Assembly: GCA_021792095.1 (NCBI GenBank)
Contig: JAJYVH010000001.1
Location: 613,155 to 677,154 of the forward strand
Direction of reading: 5' to 3'
Source: Microcaldota archaeon
GTDB taxonomy: Archaea > Micrarchaeota > Micrarchaeia > Micrarchaeales > CABMGC01
Length of the DNA: 64,000 nucleotides
Under the pieces are notes generated by a model. The model was not told the DNA's origin. It saw only the letters and a program-made list of their open reading frames with translations, and searched no databases. Shown piece by piece: positions 8,059 to 16,197 of the stretch. The first letter of the stretch is position 1, and each line of letters starts with the position of its first letter. The translations under genes were made by a program, and so were the position numbers.

Positions 8059-8080
8059 CATCACAGCATGCAGCTGCTAT

Positions 8081-8695
8081 CTAGACCTCAGAAAGGTATG
8101 TTTTGTTTGCATGACTTTCAAGTGTAGGAGGCAGTATGAAGTACCCTGAGTTGTTTAAGGCTAGGCCTAGGGTGTGCTCTACTGAAATGTGCGCCAGATC
8201 GTAGTCGCTTTTCTCTTTTAATTCTACAATTATAGGTTGCAGATGCATGTATACGCCCCCGTCATTCCGCATGGGGTACAGAGTAAGGACACTGCCGTTC
8301 TGCGTCTCGGTGAACGAGCCGTAGTGCTCTGTCCTTACGGGCTTGAATCTAATGCCTGACCCCACTGGCACGATGCTGGGGTCGTCTTTCCCAGATGTGT
8401 TTATCGAGGCACCACTTATGTGTATAGTGAAGCCTGTCGCATACGCAGCGATATTGTCATTTTCACTCTCATAATAGGCATAGTCTATCTCCTGTGCCCT
8501 TACCACGGACTTGAAATCAACGTAGTTTACCAGCTCCTTTTTTGTTTTTGTGGTTAGCCTTACTGCACCATTTGTGTCATCCGTCCTCTTGCAGTCCAAT
8601 ATTATGGTCGCTGTTCCGTTTTTTACCATCTCGTATATCTTGTGGCTCTCCACCTTCCAACTTCCAACAGTCCACTGCATGGATTCATCGATCAC
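8081..8695 (-). CDS. hypothetical protein of the AT-rich stretch
   Basis: The 204-residue protein is not recognised. It is predicted to be beta-rich, with many Thr/Ser/Tyr residues and several N-x-T/S sites (NGT, NTS, NGS, NKT), but lacks a signal peptide or membrane helix. Start is GTG 8695; ATG 8680 is an alternative. GCTTATAAAGC read on the minus strand near 8722-8732 is a good TATA-like box. Codon use is more AT-rich than in the flanking core genes, which suggests acquisition. Confidence 0.6.
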   Translation of the reverse strand: MIDESMQWTVGSWKVESHKIYEMVKNGTATIILDCKRTDDTNGAVRLTTKTKKELVNYVDFKSVVRAQEIDYAYYESENDNIAAYATGFTIHISGASINTSGKDDPSIVPVGSGIRFKPVRTEHYGSFTETQNGSVLTLYPMRNDGGVYMHLQPIIVELKEKSDYDLAHISVEHTLGLALNNSGYFILPPTLESHANKTYLSEV

Positions 8696-8931
8696 TGCAT
8701 CGTGACGCTTCGTCAGCGGTGCTTTATAAGCATTTCTGGGGTTTGTTGAATTGCACAGCTGTTCCTACCTTAGGCATCAGGTGCACTTGCTGCTGCCTAT
8801 GCACAGCAGATCGTTGACAGTCATGCTATCATAATCTCCCTTCCTTACCAGGATTAACATGCCTTTTCTTCGAATCGCACGGTTTCGCGTGGCGAACCAA
8901 TGCTGCCCTTAATTAAATACAAGGTAGACCG

Positions 8932-9324
8932 TCACCTGTGTCTTATGTAGAGAGCAACAATCACTATGGCTATGAATGTTGCTAAAGCATAAATCCAGCT
9001 ATAAGGAATCACTGGCACACTTCCATAAGGTAATGGATTCTCAATGCTTTCTTTAACTCCATTACAGGAATAGGTAAAGAAAGTCTCATTAAAAGCAATC
9101 AAAGGACAACTTACCAAATAAGTGTTGCTTACGTACGGTATCATGTCTCCGCTCCAGCCATACCAGACAATCGAGCCGTTGCTTTTAGAGACTACCGCCA
9201 ATGCTGGAACAGTATTGGAATAGAGTCCGCCGTTATTCCCTAAAAAGATAAAATATATCAAAAGAGCCACTAAAATAACTAGAATGACTTTGTAAATGAC
9301 CTTATTGCCTGCCCTTCCTTTCAT
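8932..9324 (-). CDS. small two-helix membrane protein
   Basis: The 130 residues have one hydrophobic helix near the N-terminus (VILVILVALLIYFIF) and one at the C-terminus (WIYALATFIAIVIVALYI). Between them is a loop of about 75 residues with two cysteines (SCP, SCNG) and N-x-T/S sites. This predicts an extracytoplasmic loop that may hold a disulfide. Family unknown. Strongly AT-rich codon use. Start ATG 9324. Confidence 0.6.
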   Translation of the reverse strand: MKGRAGNKVIYKVILVILVALLIYFIFLGNNGGLYSNTVPALAVVSKSNGSIVWYGWSGDMIPYVSNTYLVSCPLIAFNETFFTYSCNGVKESIENPLPYGSVPVIPYSWIYALATFIAIVIVALYIRHR

Positions 9325-9375
9325 GATACGATTTACTTATAAACGAATTTAAATTACCACACAAAGGGCGGGTAA

Positions 9376-9386
9376 TTTAATATACT
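9376..9386 (+). promoter_or_regulatory. TATA-like box for the 9412 gene
   Basis: ATTTAATATAC lies 26-36 bases upstream of ATG 9412, the spacing of a leaderless archaeal promoter. Confidence 0.45.
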
Positions 9387-9411
9387 TTGATTTCCAAAGC
9401 TTATCGATTTC

Positions 9412-9663
9412 ATGATAGATGCGATAGTGACCTCTCTTGATAAGGAGAAGCTGCTAGTGACGCCGAACAGCGATGTGGAGCTCGGCACCCTTGTGGGCAA
9501 GAGGGTCAGGTACAGGGATAACAGCGACAAGATATGGACGGGCAAGGTAACGGGGGTCGAGGACACATACGTGCTTGTTGCGTTCGACAAGTTCCCGTCC
9601 GGGCTGGGGCAAGGACAGATACTGCAGATACTCGACGAAGGCGAGCCTGAAGACATGGAGTGA
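9412..9663 (+). CDS. small beta-barrel-like protein (PRC/Gar1-like fold possible)
   Basis: The 83-residue acidic protein alternates short beta-strands with glycine turns (LGTLVGKRVRYRDN, WTGKVTGVEDTYVLVAFDKF). This resembles PRC-barrel or Gar1-like small barrels, but no family-specific residue confirms either. It starts at ATG 9412 shortly after a TATA-like box and ends three bases before the next gene, so the two are probably one operon. Confidence 0.6.
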   Translation: MIDAIVTSLDKEKLLVTPNSDVELGTLVGKRVRYRDNSDKIWTGKVTGVEDTYVLVAFDKFPSGLGQGQILQILDEGEPEDME

Positions 9664-9666
9664 TGT

Positions 9667-10416
9667 GTGTTGGTACGCATGAAGCTGCCCCGCATTTTCG
9701 GTAACAAGGACAAGATAGATTCAGGGGGCTTCAGCGTGATCGAGAACGAGAACGAGAAGGTGCTAGTATACAACGGCATAACGTACTCCAAGATAAAGAA
9801 GAACAGCGTGTACACGCGCGAGTACTGGGACTTCTTCCTGCCTGTCGCCTATGCCTTTGACAAGCCTAAAGTGCTCCTTATAGGCGTGGGCGGAGGCACA
9901 GTGGCGTACCAGCTTGTCACTCTGCTGAAGGAGAACACGACGATTGACGCCATAGACCTCAGTCCCAGGGCCTTGGAGATTGCGAAGAGCTTCGCCCTGC
10001 CCGCTAGCGTCAACGCCATGGTTGGCGAGGGTTCCGAGTACGTAGCGAAGACTAGCAAGAGGTACGACATCATAATGGTGGACGCGTACATAGCGTCTTC
10101 CATACCCGCGCAGTTCACCAGCGCCGGATTCATAGGCGATGCTTATAAGGTGCTGAGCGACGACGGCATACTCGCCGTAAACTACGCAGTCGGCATGATG
10201 GGCATCTTCAGGATGCGCGACTTCGTAGCCAGGCTGAAGGAGCACGGGTTCAGCGTCTTCAGCGCGTCAACTGCCTTCTTCGAGGGCAACGTAATACTTG
10301 TCTGTTCCAAGGCTCCGGATTCCGGCAAGCTGCTCGAGCGCATAAAGCAGCGCATGCCAGCAAGCGATGACAACATGTTCCTGCTGAGAAGCTACGAGTC
10401 GTTGAAGGAACTCTGA
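9667..10416 (+). CDS. spermidine synthase-like protein
   Basis: The 249 residues contain the Rossmann glycine loop GVGGGTVAYQL (residues 73-83), a following acidic strand end (TIDAIDLSP) and a DIIMVDAYIA segment, as in polyamine aminopropyltransferases. The usual catalytic Asp context of true spermidine synthases is not clear. The protein may therefore be an aminopropyltransferase or only a SAM/dcSAM-binding relative. The start is GTG 9667 or ATG 9679. It follows the small barrel protein closely. Confidence 0.75.
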   Translation: MLVRMKLPRIFGNKDKIDSGGFSVIENENEKVLVYNGITYSKIKKNSVYTREYWDFFLPVAYAFDKPKVLLIGVGGGTVAYQLVTLLKENTTIDAIDLSPRALEIAKSFALPASVNAMVGEGSEYVAKTSKRYDIIMVDAYIASSIPAQFTSAGFIGDAYKVLSDDGILAVNYAVGMMGIFRMRDFVARLKEHGFSVFSASTAFFEGNVILVCSKAPDSGKLLERIKQRMPASDDNMFLLRSYESLKEL

Positions 10417-10510
10417 GCCTGTCGTTTTAATATTTGCATCTTCTCCCGTCCGCTTTCATCCCGGCAATGAAGCAGTGGGATTTTCAGCTCCAGAGGGTCT
10501 ATTGACAGGC
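10417..10510. repeat. nested inverted repeats in a 160-base gap
   Basis: GCCTGTC (10417-10423) is complementary to GACAGGC (10504-10510). Between them, TCCC pairs with GGGA, and GCTTTCAT pairs with ATGAAGC with one bulged T. The nested arrangement looks like a folded RNA of about 95 bases, but an AT-rich run (TTTTAATATTT) near 10424-10434 could instead be a promoter. Confidence 0.4.
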
Positions 10511-10577
10511 CGCTTTGCAGTCTACTAAACGTATTAAAAGAGTGCCGTGCGATTTAAAGCACGTTTCGGGTTGTTCC

Positions 10578-11240
10578 TTGGATTACTCAGACACAACGGT
10601 AGTGATTCCGGTAAAGAACGAGCCTGCGGTGGGCATAGTTGCCGGGGAGGCGCTCAGGAAGCTGCCCGGCGCTGGTGTGATAATAATCCATAAGGGCGCC
10701 TTGAGGGACGCAAGGGGCGTTATAGGCAGCCCGCGGGTCAGGGTCATGCAGCAGAGGAGCGATGGCAAGGGTGCGGCGGTTCGCGAGGCGTTGCGCCGCG
10801 TAAAGACGAGCATAGTCTGCCTGATCGACGGGGATGCGACATACAGCGTCGACGACCTCAAGAAGGCGATAGACGCGGTGCGCCAGGGCGCCGATCTTGT
10901 CCTGGGCAACCGGTTCCACAGCATAGACGACGACGTCATGCCTGCTTACGTGCAGTTCGGCAACAACATACTGACCGCCACGGCGAACATCCTCTACGGC
11001 ATGGGCCTGCACGACTCGCAGACAGGCCTCAGGGCCATGCGCACTGACGCGATAAGGGCCCTGGAGCTCGCAGAGCGGGGCTTCGGGATAGAGGAGGAGA
11101 TGAACATACTCGCCAGGAAGGCCGGGCTCAGGATAAGGGAGATACCGATAAGCTACAGCGTCCGCGTCGGGGAGTCGAAGCAATTCAAGCCGCTTGACGG
11201 CGTGCGTCTGTTACTGACAAACTTCAAGTTTCTTGGTTAG
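10578..11240 (+). CDS. family 2 glycosyltransferase (dolichyl-phosphate sugar synthase-like)
   Basis: A GT-A domain begins at TTVVIPVKNE. It has the metal-binding acidic motif LIDGDATYS and the later GNRFHS and SQTGLRAMR segments found in polyprenyl-phosphate glycosyltransferases. These enzymes move a sugar from a nucleotide donor to dolichyl phosphate for surface glycans. There is no C-terminal membrane region, so it is a short soluble form. The start is set at TTG 10578, because the family usually begins just before TTVVIP. A TTG at 10515 would add 21 residues. TATA-like boxes lie at 10530-10540 and 10551-10560. Confidence 0.82.
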   Translation: MDYSDTTVVIPVKNEPAVGIVAGEALRKLPGAGVIIIHKGALRDARGVIGSPRVRVMQQRSDGKGAAVREALRRVKTSIVCLIDGDATYSVDDLKKAIDAVRQGADLVLGNRFHSIDDDVMPAYVQFGNNILTATANILYGMGLHDSQTGLRAMRTDAIRALELAERGFGIEEEMNILARKAGLRIREIPISYSVRVGESKQFKPLDGVRLLLTNFKFLG

Positions 11241-11646
11241 GCTTCTCGCTTCCGCCCATCTCATAGGCGGAAATCAGGAAGAGCCCGATTGCCGCGATGT
11301 GGACCCCGGTGCAGTACGGGCAGATGCTGCCGAGCACGTACTCGGCATGCACCAGATACGCGACGAAGCCTATGCCTATAGTTGTCACCGCGACTAGCGC
11401 GCCCCTCTTGCGCAGGTATGCGAGCGCAATGACGAGCACGAAGAACAGTATGCCGTAGTAGCCGTTGGGTATGCCGAAGATAGTGGCGTAGCTGCTCGTA
11501 AGCACCTTGCCGCAGTCCAGCACCCCGGTGTTAGGGCACAGCACGCTGGTGTCGAAGAACGCGAGGTATACGGAAAGGACCAGGCCTATGGCCGCGAGCG
11601 CATACCTGGTGTAAATGAGGCGCCTGCCTAACTCCCTGTACTGCAT
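11224..11646 (-). CDS. VKOR-family disulfide-forming membrane protein
   Basis: The 140-residue protein has four to five transmembrane helices. It carries the conserved cysteine pairs of the vitamin K epoxide reductase family: Cys37 and Cys45 in the loop after helix one, and Cys109-Pro-Tyr-Cys112 in the membrane-embedded CxxC. In prokaryotes these proteins pass electrons from an exported thioredoxin-like partner to quinone. It begins directly after the DUF929 stop, so the pair is one operon. Its 3' end overlaps the convergent glycosyltransferase by 17 bases. Confidence 0.9.
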   Translation of the reverse strand: MQYRELGRRLIYTRYALAAIGLVLSVYLAFFDTSVLCPNTGVLDCGKVLTSSYATIFGIPNGYYGILFFVLVIALAYLRKRGALVAVTTIGIGFVAYLVHAEYVLGSICPYCTGVHIAAIGLFLISAYEMGGSEKPNQET

Positions 11647-12462
11647 TCAGCTCAACTCGGCCTGTATGTCCTTGACGTACGTCTGGCTGCACACGCTGCT
11701 GGGGGTGTTGTTGGTAAGCATGCATATCTGTGCGGTGAAGACGTCGGCTGTGCCCACTATGACCTGCGACTGCACGCTGCTTGTGGTGTTCAGCTGTCCT
11801 GCTATCCGGCTCCAGTTCATCGAGTCGAGTATGGTGGGATCTGGGTAGCTGGAGCCCTGCTGTATGCCCTTGTTTGCGAAGTCTATGAAGGGTATACCTC
11901 CGCTCGTGTCGTACTTGCTCGCCAGCGCCTGCTCAGAGGCATCGGGCTTCTCGAGCACCTGGTAGTAGTTCGTGCTGCTGTTTATGTAGTTCGTGAACTC
12001 CTCCAAGCCAACGAACGATATGTAGCTGCTGCTGTAGCTGGAGTTGTAGAACGTGAATGTGGGCGTGTTCGCGTAAGAGTCGACAGCGCTGCTTGTCATG
12101 TAGTGCAGGCTGGAGAAGTTGCCGAACCTCATCAGCGCCACTATCAGCCCCCAGCGCTCCAGCGCGCAGTACGGGCAGTAGTCCGCGCCCACGTAAAGCA
12201 CCTCGGGCTTGCCGTTGAGCGTTAGCGCCGTCCCGTTTACCTGCTGCGGCATGTACTGCTTGAGCACAAGGCCCTGGCCCACCGCATCGCTTACTGAATT
12301 GCTCACATGCAGCATGGCCATCACAGACGTGGAGACTGGCTTGTTGTCTGATGCCGACAGCGCACCGCCGCTGTTGCTGCTTGGCGCGCTGCTCGAGAAG
12401 AGCACAGCCACTACTATTATTATCACTGCGGCTATCGCGAGATACAGGTATTTCCTCTGCAA
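11647..12462 (-). CDS. DUF929-type exported thioredoxin-like protein
   Basis: The N-terminal hydrophobic anchor spans about residues 6-23. The ectodomain contains [12 protein letters not shown] (Cys96 and Cys99), the CxxC active site of a thioredoxin-like fold, and a PFIDFANKG segment that fits the cis-proline strand. Two further cysteines lie near the C-terminus (QICML, SVCSQ). Together with the adjacent VKOR-family gene, this suggests oxidative protein folding outside the cell. Start is TTG 12462, about 30 bases after a GCTTAAATATTTT box. Confidence 0.88.
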   Translation of the reverse strand: MQRKYLYLAIAAVIIIVVAVLFSSSAPSSNSGGALSASDNKPVSTSVMAMLHVSNSVSDAVGQGLVLKQYMPQQVNGTALTLNGKPEVLYVGADYCPYCALERWGLIVALMRFGNFSSLHYMTSSAVDSYANTPTFTFYNSSYSSSYISFVGLEEFTNYINSSTNYYQVLEKPDASEQALASKYDTSGGIPFIDFANKGIQQGSSYPDPTILDSMNWSRIAGQLNTTSSVQSQVIVGTADVFTAQICMLTNNTPSSVCSQTYVKDIQAELS

Positions 12463-12506
12463 GGAATCAGGAATTGCTTGGCGTGCAAAATATTTAAGCG
12501 TGCTGG

Positions 12507-12773
12507 CTACATCTCGTGCAGTACCTCCATCATGCTTACCGCTATTATGTTTGCGGCTGCCCTGAATGCGGCGGTGCCTGCCCTGCCCCTCTTCCCGTAG
12601 GCATAGCCCTCCAGTTTCCTTACGATGGTGTCCCTTTCAGAAGGCTCCTCGAAGGCGAGCTCCTGCAGTATAGATATGCATTTCATCTCAGAGTCGGGCA
12701 GCTTCCCGAGCACATGCTCCTCGAAGCCAAGCCGCTCTAGGCCGCCGAAAGGCACCGTTTTCCCCACCAACAC
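12507..12773 (-). CDS. hypothetical small protein
   Basis: The 88-residue, mostly helical protein is not recognised. It has a basic patch ([17 protein letters not shown]) and an Ala-rich helix ([18 protein letters not shown]). There is no membrane segment. Start is GTG 12773, preceded by CTTTAAATATG (about 12801-12811, minus strand). It lies between the Hef-type helicase and the DUF929 gene on the same strand, but each has its own TATA-like box. Confidence 0.65.
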   Translation of the reverse strand: MLVGKTVPFGGLERLGFEEHVLGKLPDSEMKCISILQELAFEEPSERDTIVRKLEGYAYGKRGRAGTAAFRAAANIIAVSMMEVLHEM

Positions 12774-12832
12774 ACCCCGAGTGTATTTCTGCGTTTCCTC
12801 ATATTTAAAGATATTGTTGGCACACGACAGCG

Positions 12833-14392
12833 TTATGGAATTGCGTTGCGGAAAAGCCTCGCCTGGCCTTTCGCGCGACCAGCGAGCGTCGTGTTTATGC
12901 CGTGTATCAGATAGAGCATCTTCCTCTCCCTGGCCGCGGCGACGTGCAGGTATACCTCGTCCTTGGTGTCCGCTGCCACGAGCACGTATACGTCGCCCTC
13001 CCTGAACCTGGCCGTCCTCCCCTTGCGCTGTATGTTCCTTATCTCGTTGGGTATAGGCTCGTAGAAGAGCACAAGGTCGACGCTGGGTATGTCAAGGCCC
13101 TCCTCGCCTATCGAGCTGGCCACGAGCACGCTGAACCCGCGCTTCCTGAACCGCTCTATTATCTCCTTCTGCTTCTCCTGCGTGACGCCCTCCTTCTTGC
13201 CTACGAATGGCATCGCTGATATGCCGGCGCCTCCGAGCTTGTCCACAAGCATCTTCACCGTAGACCTGTACTGCGCGAACACGATTGCGCTCATGCCTTT
13301 GTGCTGCTCAAGGATGCCAACAGCCTGCTCTACTTTCGCGTTCTCCTCGCCCTTGGCGACAGCCGCCTTGGCCATCTCCACCGCCTGCTTGACGTTGGGG
13401 TTGGCCAGCAGATTTGCCACCGCCCTGCTCTTCTTCTCCCTCGCCTCCAGCGAGTCCATGTAGGTGACGAATGGGTAGAGGCCTTCGGTCACAAGCAGGT
13501 CGTAGGCGTGCGACACGTTGAGCAGCTTTATGTAGCTGAAGAAAGCGCCGAACCTGAAGCCCTGCGCCTCTATGCGCTTTATCTCGTCTCCAAGCCTGAG
13601 CAGCATGCCTTTGGGTATGCGTTCGAAACCCTTGGCGTGGAGCAGGCCCATCCTGCCCAGGCTCGCGAGGCTCTCCTCGCCTATGGGCCTGAGCAGTGCC
13701 GCTATTTGCTTGACAGTCTCGCTCTGCTGCACCCGGATTACGTGCATGTAGCTCGGCATCACGTACTTCTCCACGTCTGGATCTGAGGATATCCTGGCCT
13801 CTATGTGCTCTATGTTGAGCGTGCTTACCAGTGCGTTTATGCGCTCTTTCTTGCTGCCCGGGGAGGCCGTGAGCCCCACGACGATCGAGTTCCTGACTGA
13901 TATTTCGTTGGCTATGTACGTGTATGCGTACTTGCCCACGGCCCTGTGGCATTCGTCGAAAACAGCGGCCCCGAAGCCGGCTAGGGAGAAGTTGCCCGAC
14001 TTAAGGTCGTTAGCTATCGTCTGCGGCGTGGCTATTATCAGCTTGGCGTTCTGTTCGGCTTCGCGCCTCTGCTTCTTGCCTACGGAGCCAAGCAGCAGCG
14101 CGATCTCGCTCTCCTGCAGCCTCAGCAGCCTGGTGACGCTGGAGTAATGCTGCTCGCACAGCGGCCGCGTGGGTGCAAGGAGCAGCGCGCGCTGCCCGCG
14201 CGATACGGCGTCGGCGACTATGGCGACGCCTATCAGCGTCTTGCCCAGGCCGGTGGGAAGCACCACGAGCGTGTTGCCGTGCTTCAGTATGGACTCTATT
14301 ATGTTGAACTGGTATTCGCGGAACTCCACGCCGTCAAGGTTCAGCCTCTCCGCCAGCGGCCCAAGCCTGCTCCATCGCTCGTCAACGGGCAT
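12833..14392 (-). CDS. Hef-type (FANCM-like) DEAH helicase without nuclease domain
   Basis: The 519-residue superfamily 2 helicase has Walker A LPTGLGKT (about residues 45-52), a DECH Walker B motif (FDECHRAVGKYAY), the TASPG motif III and the C-terminal GRTAR motif VI. An inserted helical region between the RecA domains is typical of Hef/FANCM. These enzymes remodel stalled forks. The XPF-like nuclease and HhH domains of euryarchaeal Hef are absent, so a separate nuclease would be needed. Start ATG 14392. The gene diverges from tRNA-Phe. Confidence 0.88.
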   Translation of the reverse strand: MPVDERWSRLGPLAERLNLDGVEFREYQFNIIESILKHGNTLVVLPTGLGKTLIGVAIVADAVSRGQRALLLAPTRPLCEQHYSSVTRLLRLQESEIALLLGSVGKKQRREAEQNAKLIIATPQTIANDLKSGNFSLAGFGAAVFDECHRAVGKYAYTYIANEISVRNSIVVGLTASPGSKKERINALVSTLNIEHIEARISSDPDVEKYVMPSYMHVIRVQQSETVKQIAALLRPIGEESLASLGRMGLLHAKGFERIPKGMLLRLGDEIKRIEAQGFRFGAFFSYIKLLNVSHAYDLLVTEGLYPFVTYMDSLEAREKKSRAVANLLANPNVKQAVEMAKAAVAKGEENAKVEQAVGILEQHKGMSAIVFAQYRSTVKMLVDKLGGAGISAMPFVGKKEGVTQEKQKEIIERFRKRGFSVLVASSIGEEGLDIPSVDLVLFYEPIPNEIRNIQRKGRTARFREGDVYVLVAADTKDEVYLHVAAARERKMLYLIHGINTTLAGRAKGQARLFRNAIP

Positions 14393-14413
14393 CCAAACGA
14401 TAGACTATGGAAT

Positions 14414-14427
14414 CGGTTTATATTAAT
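14414..14427. promoter_or_regulatory. bidirectional TATA-like region between hef and tRNA-Phe
   Basis: GGTTTATATTAATT lies about 20-34 bases upstream of the tRNA-Phe 5' end on the plus strand. Read on the minus strand it gives ATATAAACC, about 25 bases upstream of the helicase ATG. Confidence 0.5.
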
Positions 14428-14447
14428 TGCACGCAATGGCTATGCGT

Positions 14448-14519
14448 GCCGCAGTAGCTCAATGGGAGAGCGCCGCGCTGAAGACGCGGATGTTGCTGGT
14501 TCGAATCCGGCCTGCGGCA
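14448..14519 (+). tRNA. tRNA-Phe (GAA)
   Basis: A full cloverleaf is visible. Acceptor arms GCCGCAG/CTGCGGC pair, the D-stem GCTC/GAGC pairs, the anticodon stem CCGCG/CGCGG encloses the loop CTGAAGA (anticodon GAA), and the T-arm is GCTGG/CCGGC with TTCGAAT. Discriminator base is A. No intron and no encoded CCA. Confidence 0.95.
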
Positions 14520-14540
14520 ATTTTCGTTTGCTAGCGTAGA

Positions 14541-14562
14541 GCAGTGTAAACACACTGTGTTT
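14541..14562. repeat. overlapping alternative hairpins after tRNA-Phe
   Basis: CAGTGT/ACACTG (14542-14557) and the palindrome AAACACACTGTGTTT (14548-14562) overlap, so only one can form at a time. A related run, CACACTGTGTTTG, occurs near 7655 within another small inverted repeat. Confidence 0.35.
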
Positions 14563-14694
14563 GCTGATTTAGAGAAAATAGGGTTAAGGTATTGCGCCAC
14601 GGGCCTGGATAACGTGGCGGCCGTTTGCTACTACTTTTCCCTTCATCCTAAGTGTATGCTTAAATAGAGGGAAAACACACATGTTTCGAAGGAA

Positions 14695-16143
14695 ATGCCA
14701 ATTCTCTGCAAGAAGTGCGGTGCCGAGAACAAGGACGATGCCCAGTTCTGCCTGCGCTGTGGCTCCAAGCTTGCCCCAGAAGTCGAACATGAGCGGAAGC
14801 GGCCCAAGCTCAGCTTCATAGGCACGAGGAACTTCGCGATAGCCGTAGTCCTGCTCGCAATAATAGGCATAGTCGTGGTGCTGCCCCTGTCCAGCTGGGG
14901 GGCAACCGCCAGCGGTGGCCCGAGCACTGCTAGCACAACTACAGTAGCCGTCACCACCACGATAGTGCCGCAGGGCGTGCTGCCCACCATATACAATCCT
15001 GCATACGGCGTTACGTACTATGGCAACGTACAGTATAACCAAAGCATGGCTTTGTGGGGAGATGTTGCGGCCACGGGCAACATAACTATAGACAAGGGGG
15101 TAGTCTTGACCACCAATGGCTCGTCGCTGCTCGCAGGCGGAACGTTCGCCAATCTTGGCGTCATACATACGGGCAATACAGGTAATCATGCGGCCCTTGG
15201 CATCAAGGGCAAGAGCTATCCCAATTCCTACGGCGGTTCGGGAGGCTCTGGAGGCGGCGGGGGCGGGCACGCCACCAACGGGTTCAGCGCCACAGCCCCG
15301 AAGCTGACCACGCTTCTGATCCAGCAGTGGTACGCCGGCGGCATGCGCAACTATCTGACGGGAGCCGGGGGCGGCGGGGGATGCCCCACCCACGCTTACT
15401 CTGGCGCAGGGGGCAACACCAAAGCGCAGGGTGGAGCCTACGTGGATTCCGGTGTTGCATGCACCGGAGTGGGCGGCACTGGAGGAGCAGGCGCCTACGG
15501 CATCTACATACAGGCTAACAGGATAATCGCAGGAACAATAAACGCAAGCGGCCTGGCCGGCACACTCGGCAATCCGGATGCGGGAGGCGGCGGGGGCGGA
15601 GGCGCCATATTGCTAGCGTACGGCGCAGGCGGTTATGTGCCGGGCGCATACAACACAGACGGAGGCAGCGCGACAGCCGACAGTGGCGCTGGCGGCAAGG
15701 GCATAGTGCTCAACTATTCATACGCGCCAGGACCCCAGCCGGTGTACCTCCACGCTACCCCGAACCAGAGCAAGAGCGTCAACACGACAGGCGGAGGCCC
15801 TGTTCCTTTCCCTAGGATAATGCCGCTGCTCTCCGCCAACCAGGGCAACGAGTCTATAACGCAATCCGGTGCCGCGGTCTGGCTGCTGCCAAACAGCATG
15901 GAGGCGAGCGTTGTGCCGATAGCTTTCATAGGATACAGGCCAGGCATAGTCGTCAACTTCACTTCGTCATCGCAATCCGGAGCATTCGTAAACACCACAG
16001 GCCAGGAGTATGCCAACCAGTGCGTGACAGGCTACAGCGAGAGCTGCGTTGTTGCTTACATGCTCCCTCCTAAGCAGGCAAACTTCACGATAACGGCTGC
16101 CGGGGGCAACAGCACGGCCTATGCGGGCATAGAACTGCGCTGA
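14695..16143 (+). CDS. zinc-ribbon, single-helix, glycine-rich surface protein
   Basis: The 482 residues start with a C4 zinc ribbon (Cys5, Cys8, Cys19, Cys22), then a basic linker and one transmembrane helix (about residues 46-66). The rest is a long exported region. It contains a Thr/Val-rich stalk, a repetitive glycine-rich middle (runs of five to eight Gly), and a beta-rich end with N-x-T/S sites and four cysteines. The arrangement suggests a cytoplasmic sensing or assembly ribbon joined to a surface adhesin-like domain. Family unknown. Start ATG 14695 follows GCTTAAATAG (about 14656-14666). Confidence 0.8.
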   Translation: MPILCKKCGAENKDDAQFCLRCGSKLAPEVEHERKRPKLSFIGTRNFAIAVVLLAIIGIVVVLPLSSWGATASGGPSTASTTTVAVTTTIVPQGVLPTIYNPAYGVTYYGNVQYNQSMALWGDVAATGNITIDKGVVLTTNGSSLLAGGTFANLGVIHTGNTGNHAALGIKGKSYPNSYGGSGGSGGGGGGHATNGFSATAPKLTTLLIQQWYAGGMRNYLTGAGGGGGCPTHAYSGAGGNTKAQGGAYVDSGVACTGVGGTGGAGAYGIYIQANRIIAGTINASGLAGTLGNPDAGGGGGGGAILLAYGAGGYVPGAYNTDGGSATADSGAGGKGIVLNYSYAPGPQPVYLHATPNQSKSVNTTGGGPVPFPRIMPLLSANQGNESITQSGAAVWLLPNSMEASVVPIAFIGYRPGIVVNFTSSSQSGAFVNTTGQEYANQCVTGYSESCVVAYMLPPKQANFTITAAGGNSTAYAGIELR

Positions 16144-16197
16144 GAGGCAAAAGCCTAATTAATCCGCTATAGGTAACTGAGTAACGCTGGTGCAGCT

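Larger units (their letters stand above)
7596..8080. other. 485-base AT-rich gap without a convincing gene
   Basis: I see no credible coding region. A 69-codon minus-strand frame (7855-8064) has a composition unlike its neighbours and crosses two hairpins. The gap holds three separate inverted repeats (7717-7766, 7873-7924 and 8024-8058), listed separately. It may be a regulatory or non-coding RNA locus. Confidence 0.5.

Noticed and set aside
7855..8064. 69-codon minus-strand reading frame in the hairpin-rich gap
   Set aside because: It has odd composition, crosses two hairpins and has no start signal, so it is probably a chance frame.
15232..15300. Glycine-rich stretch as a DNA tandem repeat or CRISPR-like array
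   Set aside because: It is a coding region for runs of Gly (GGC/GGG/GGA) with no regular unit or spacer.
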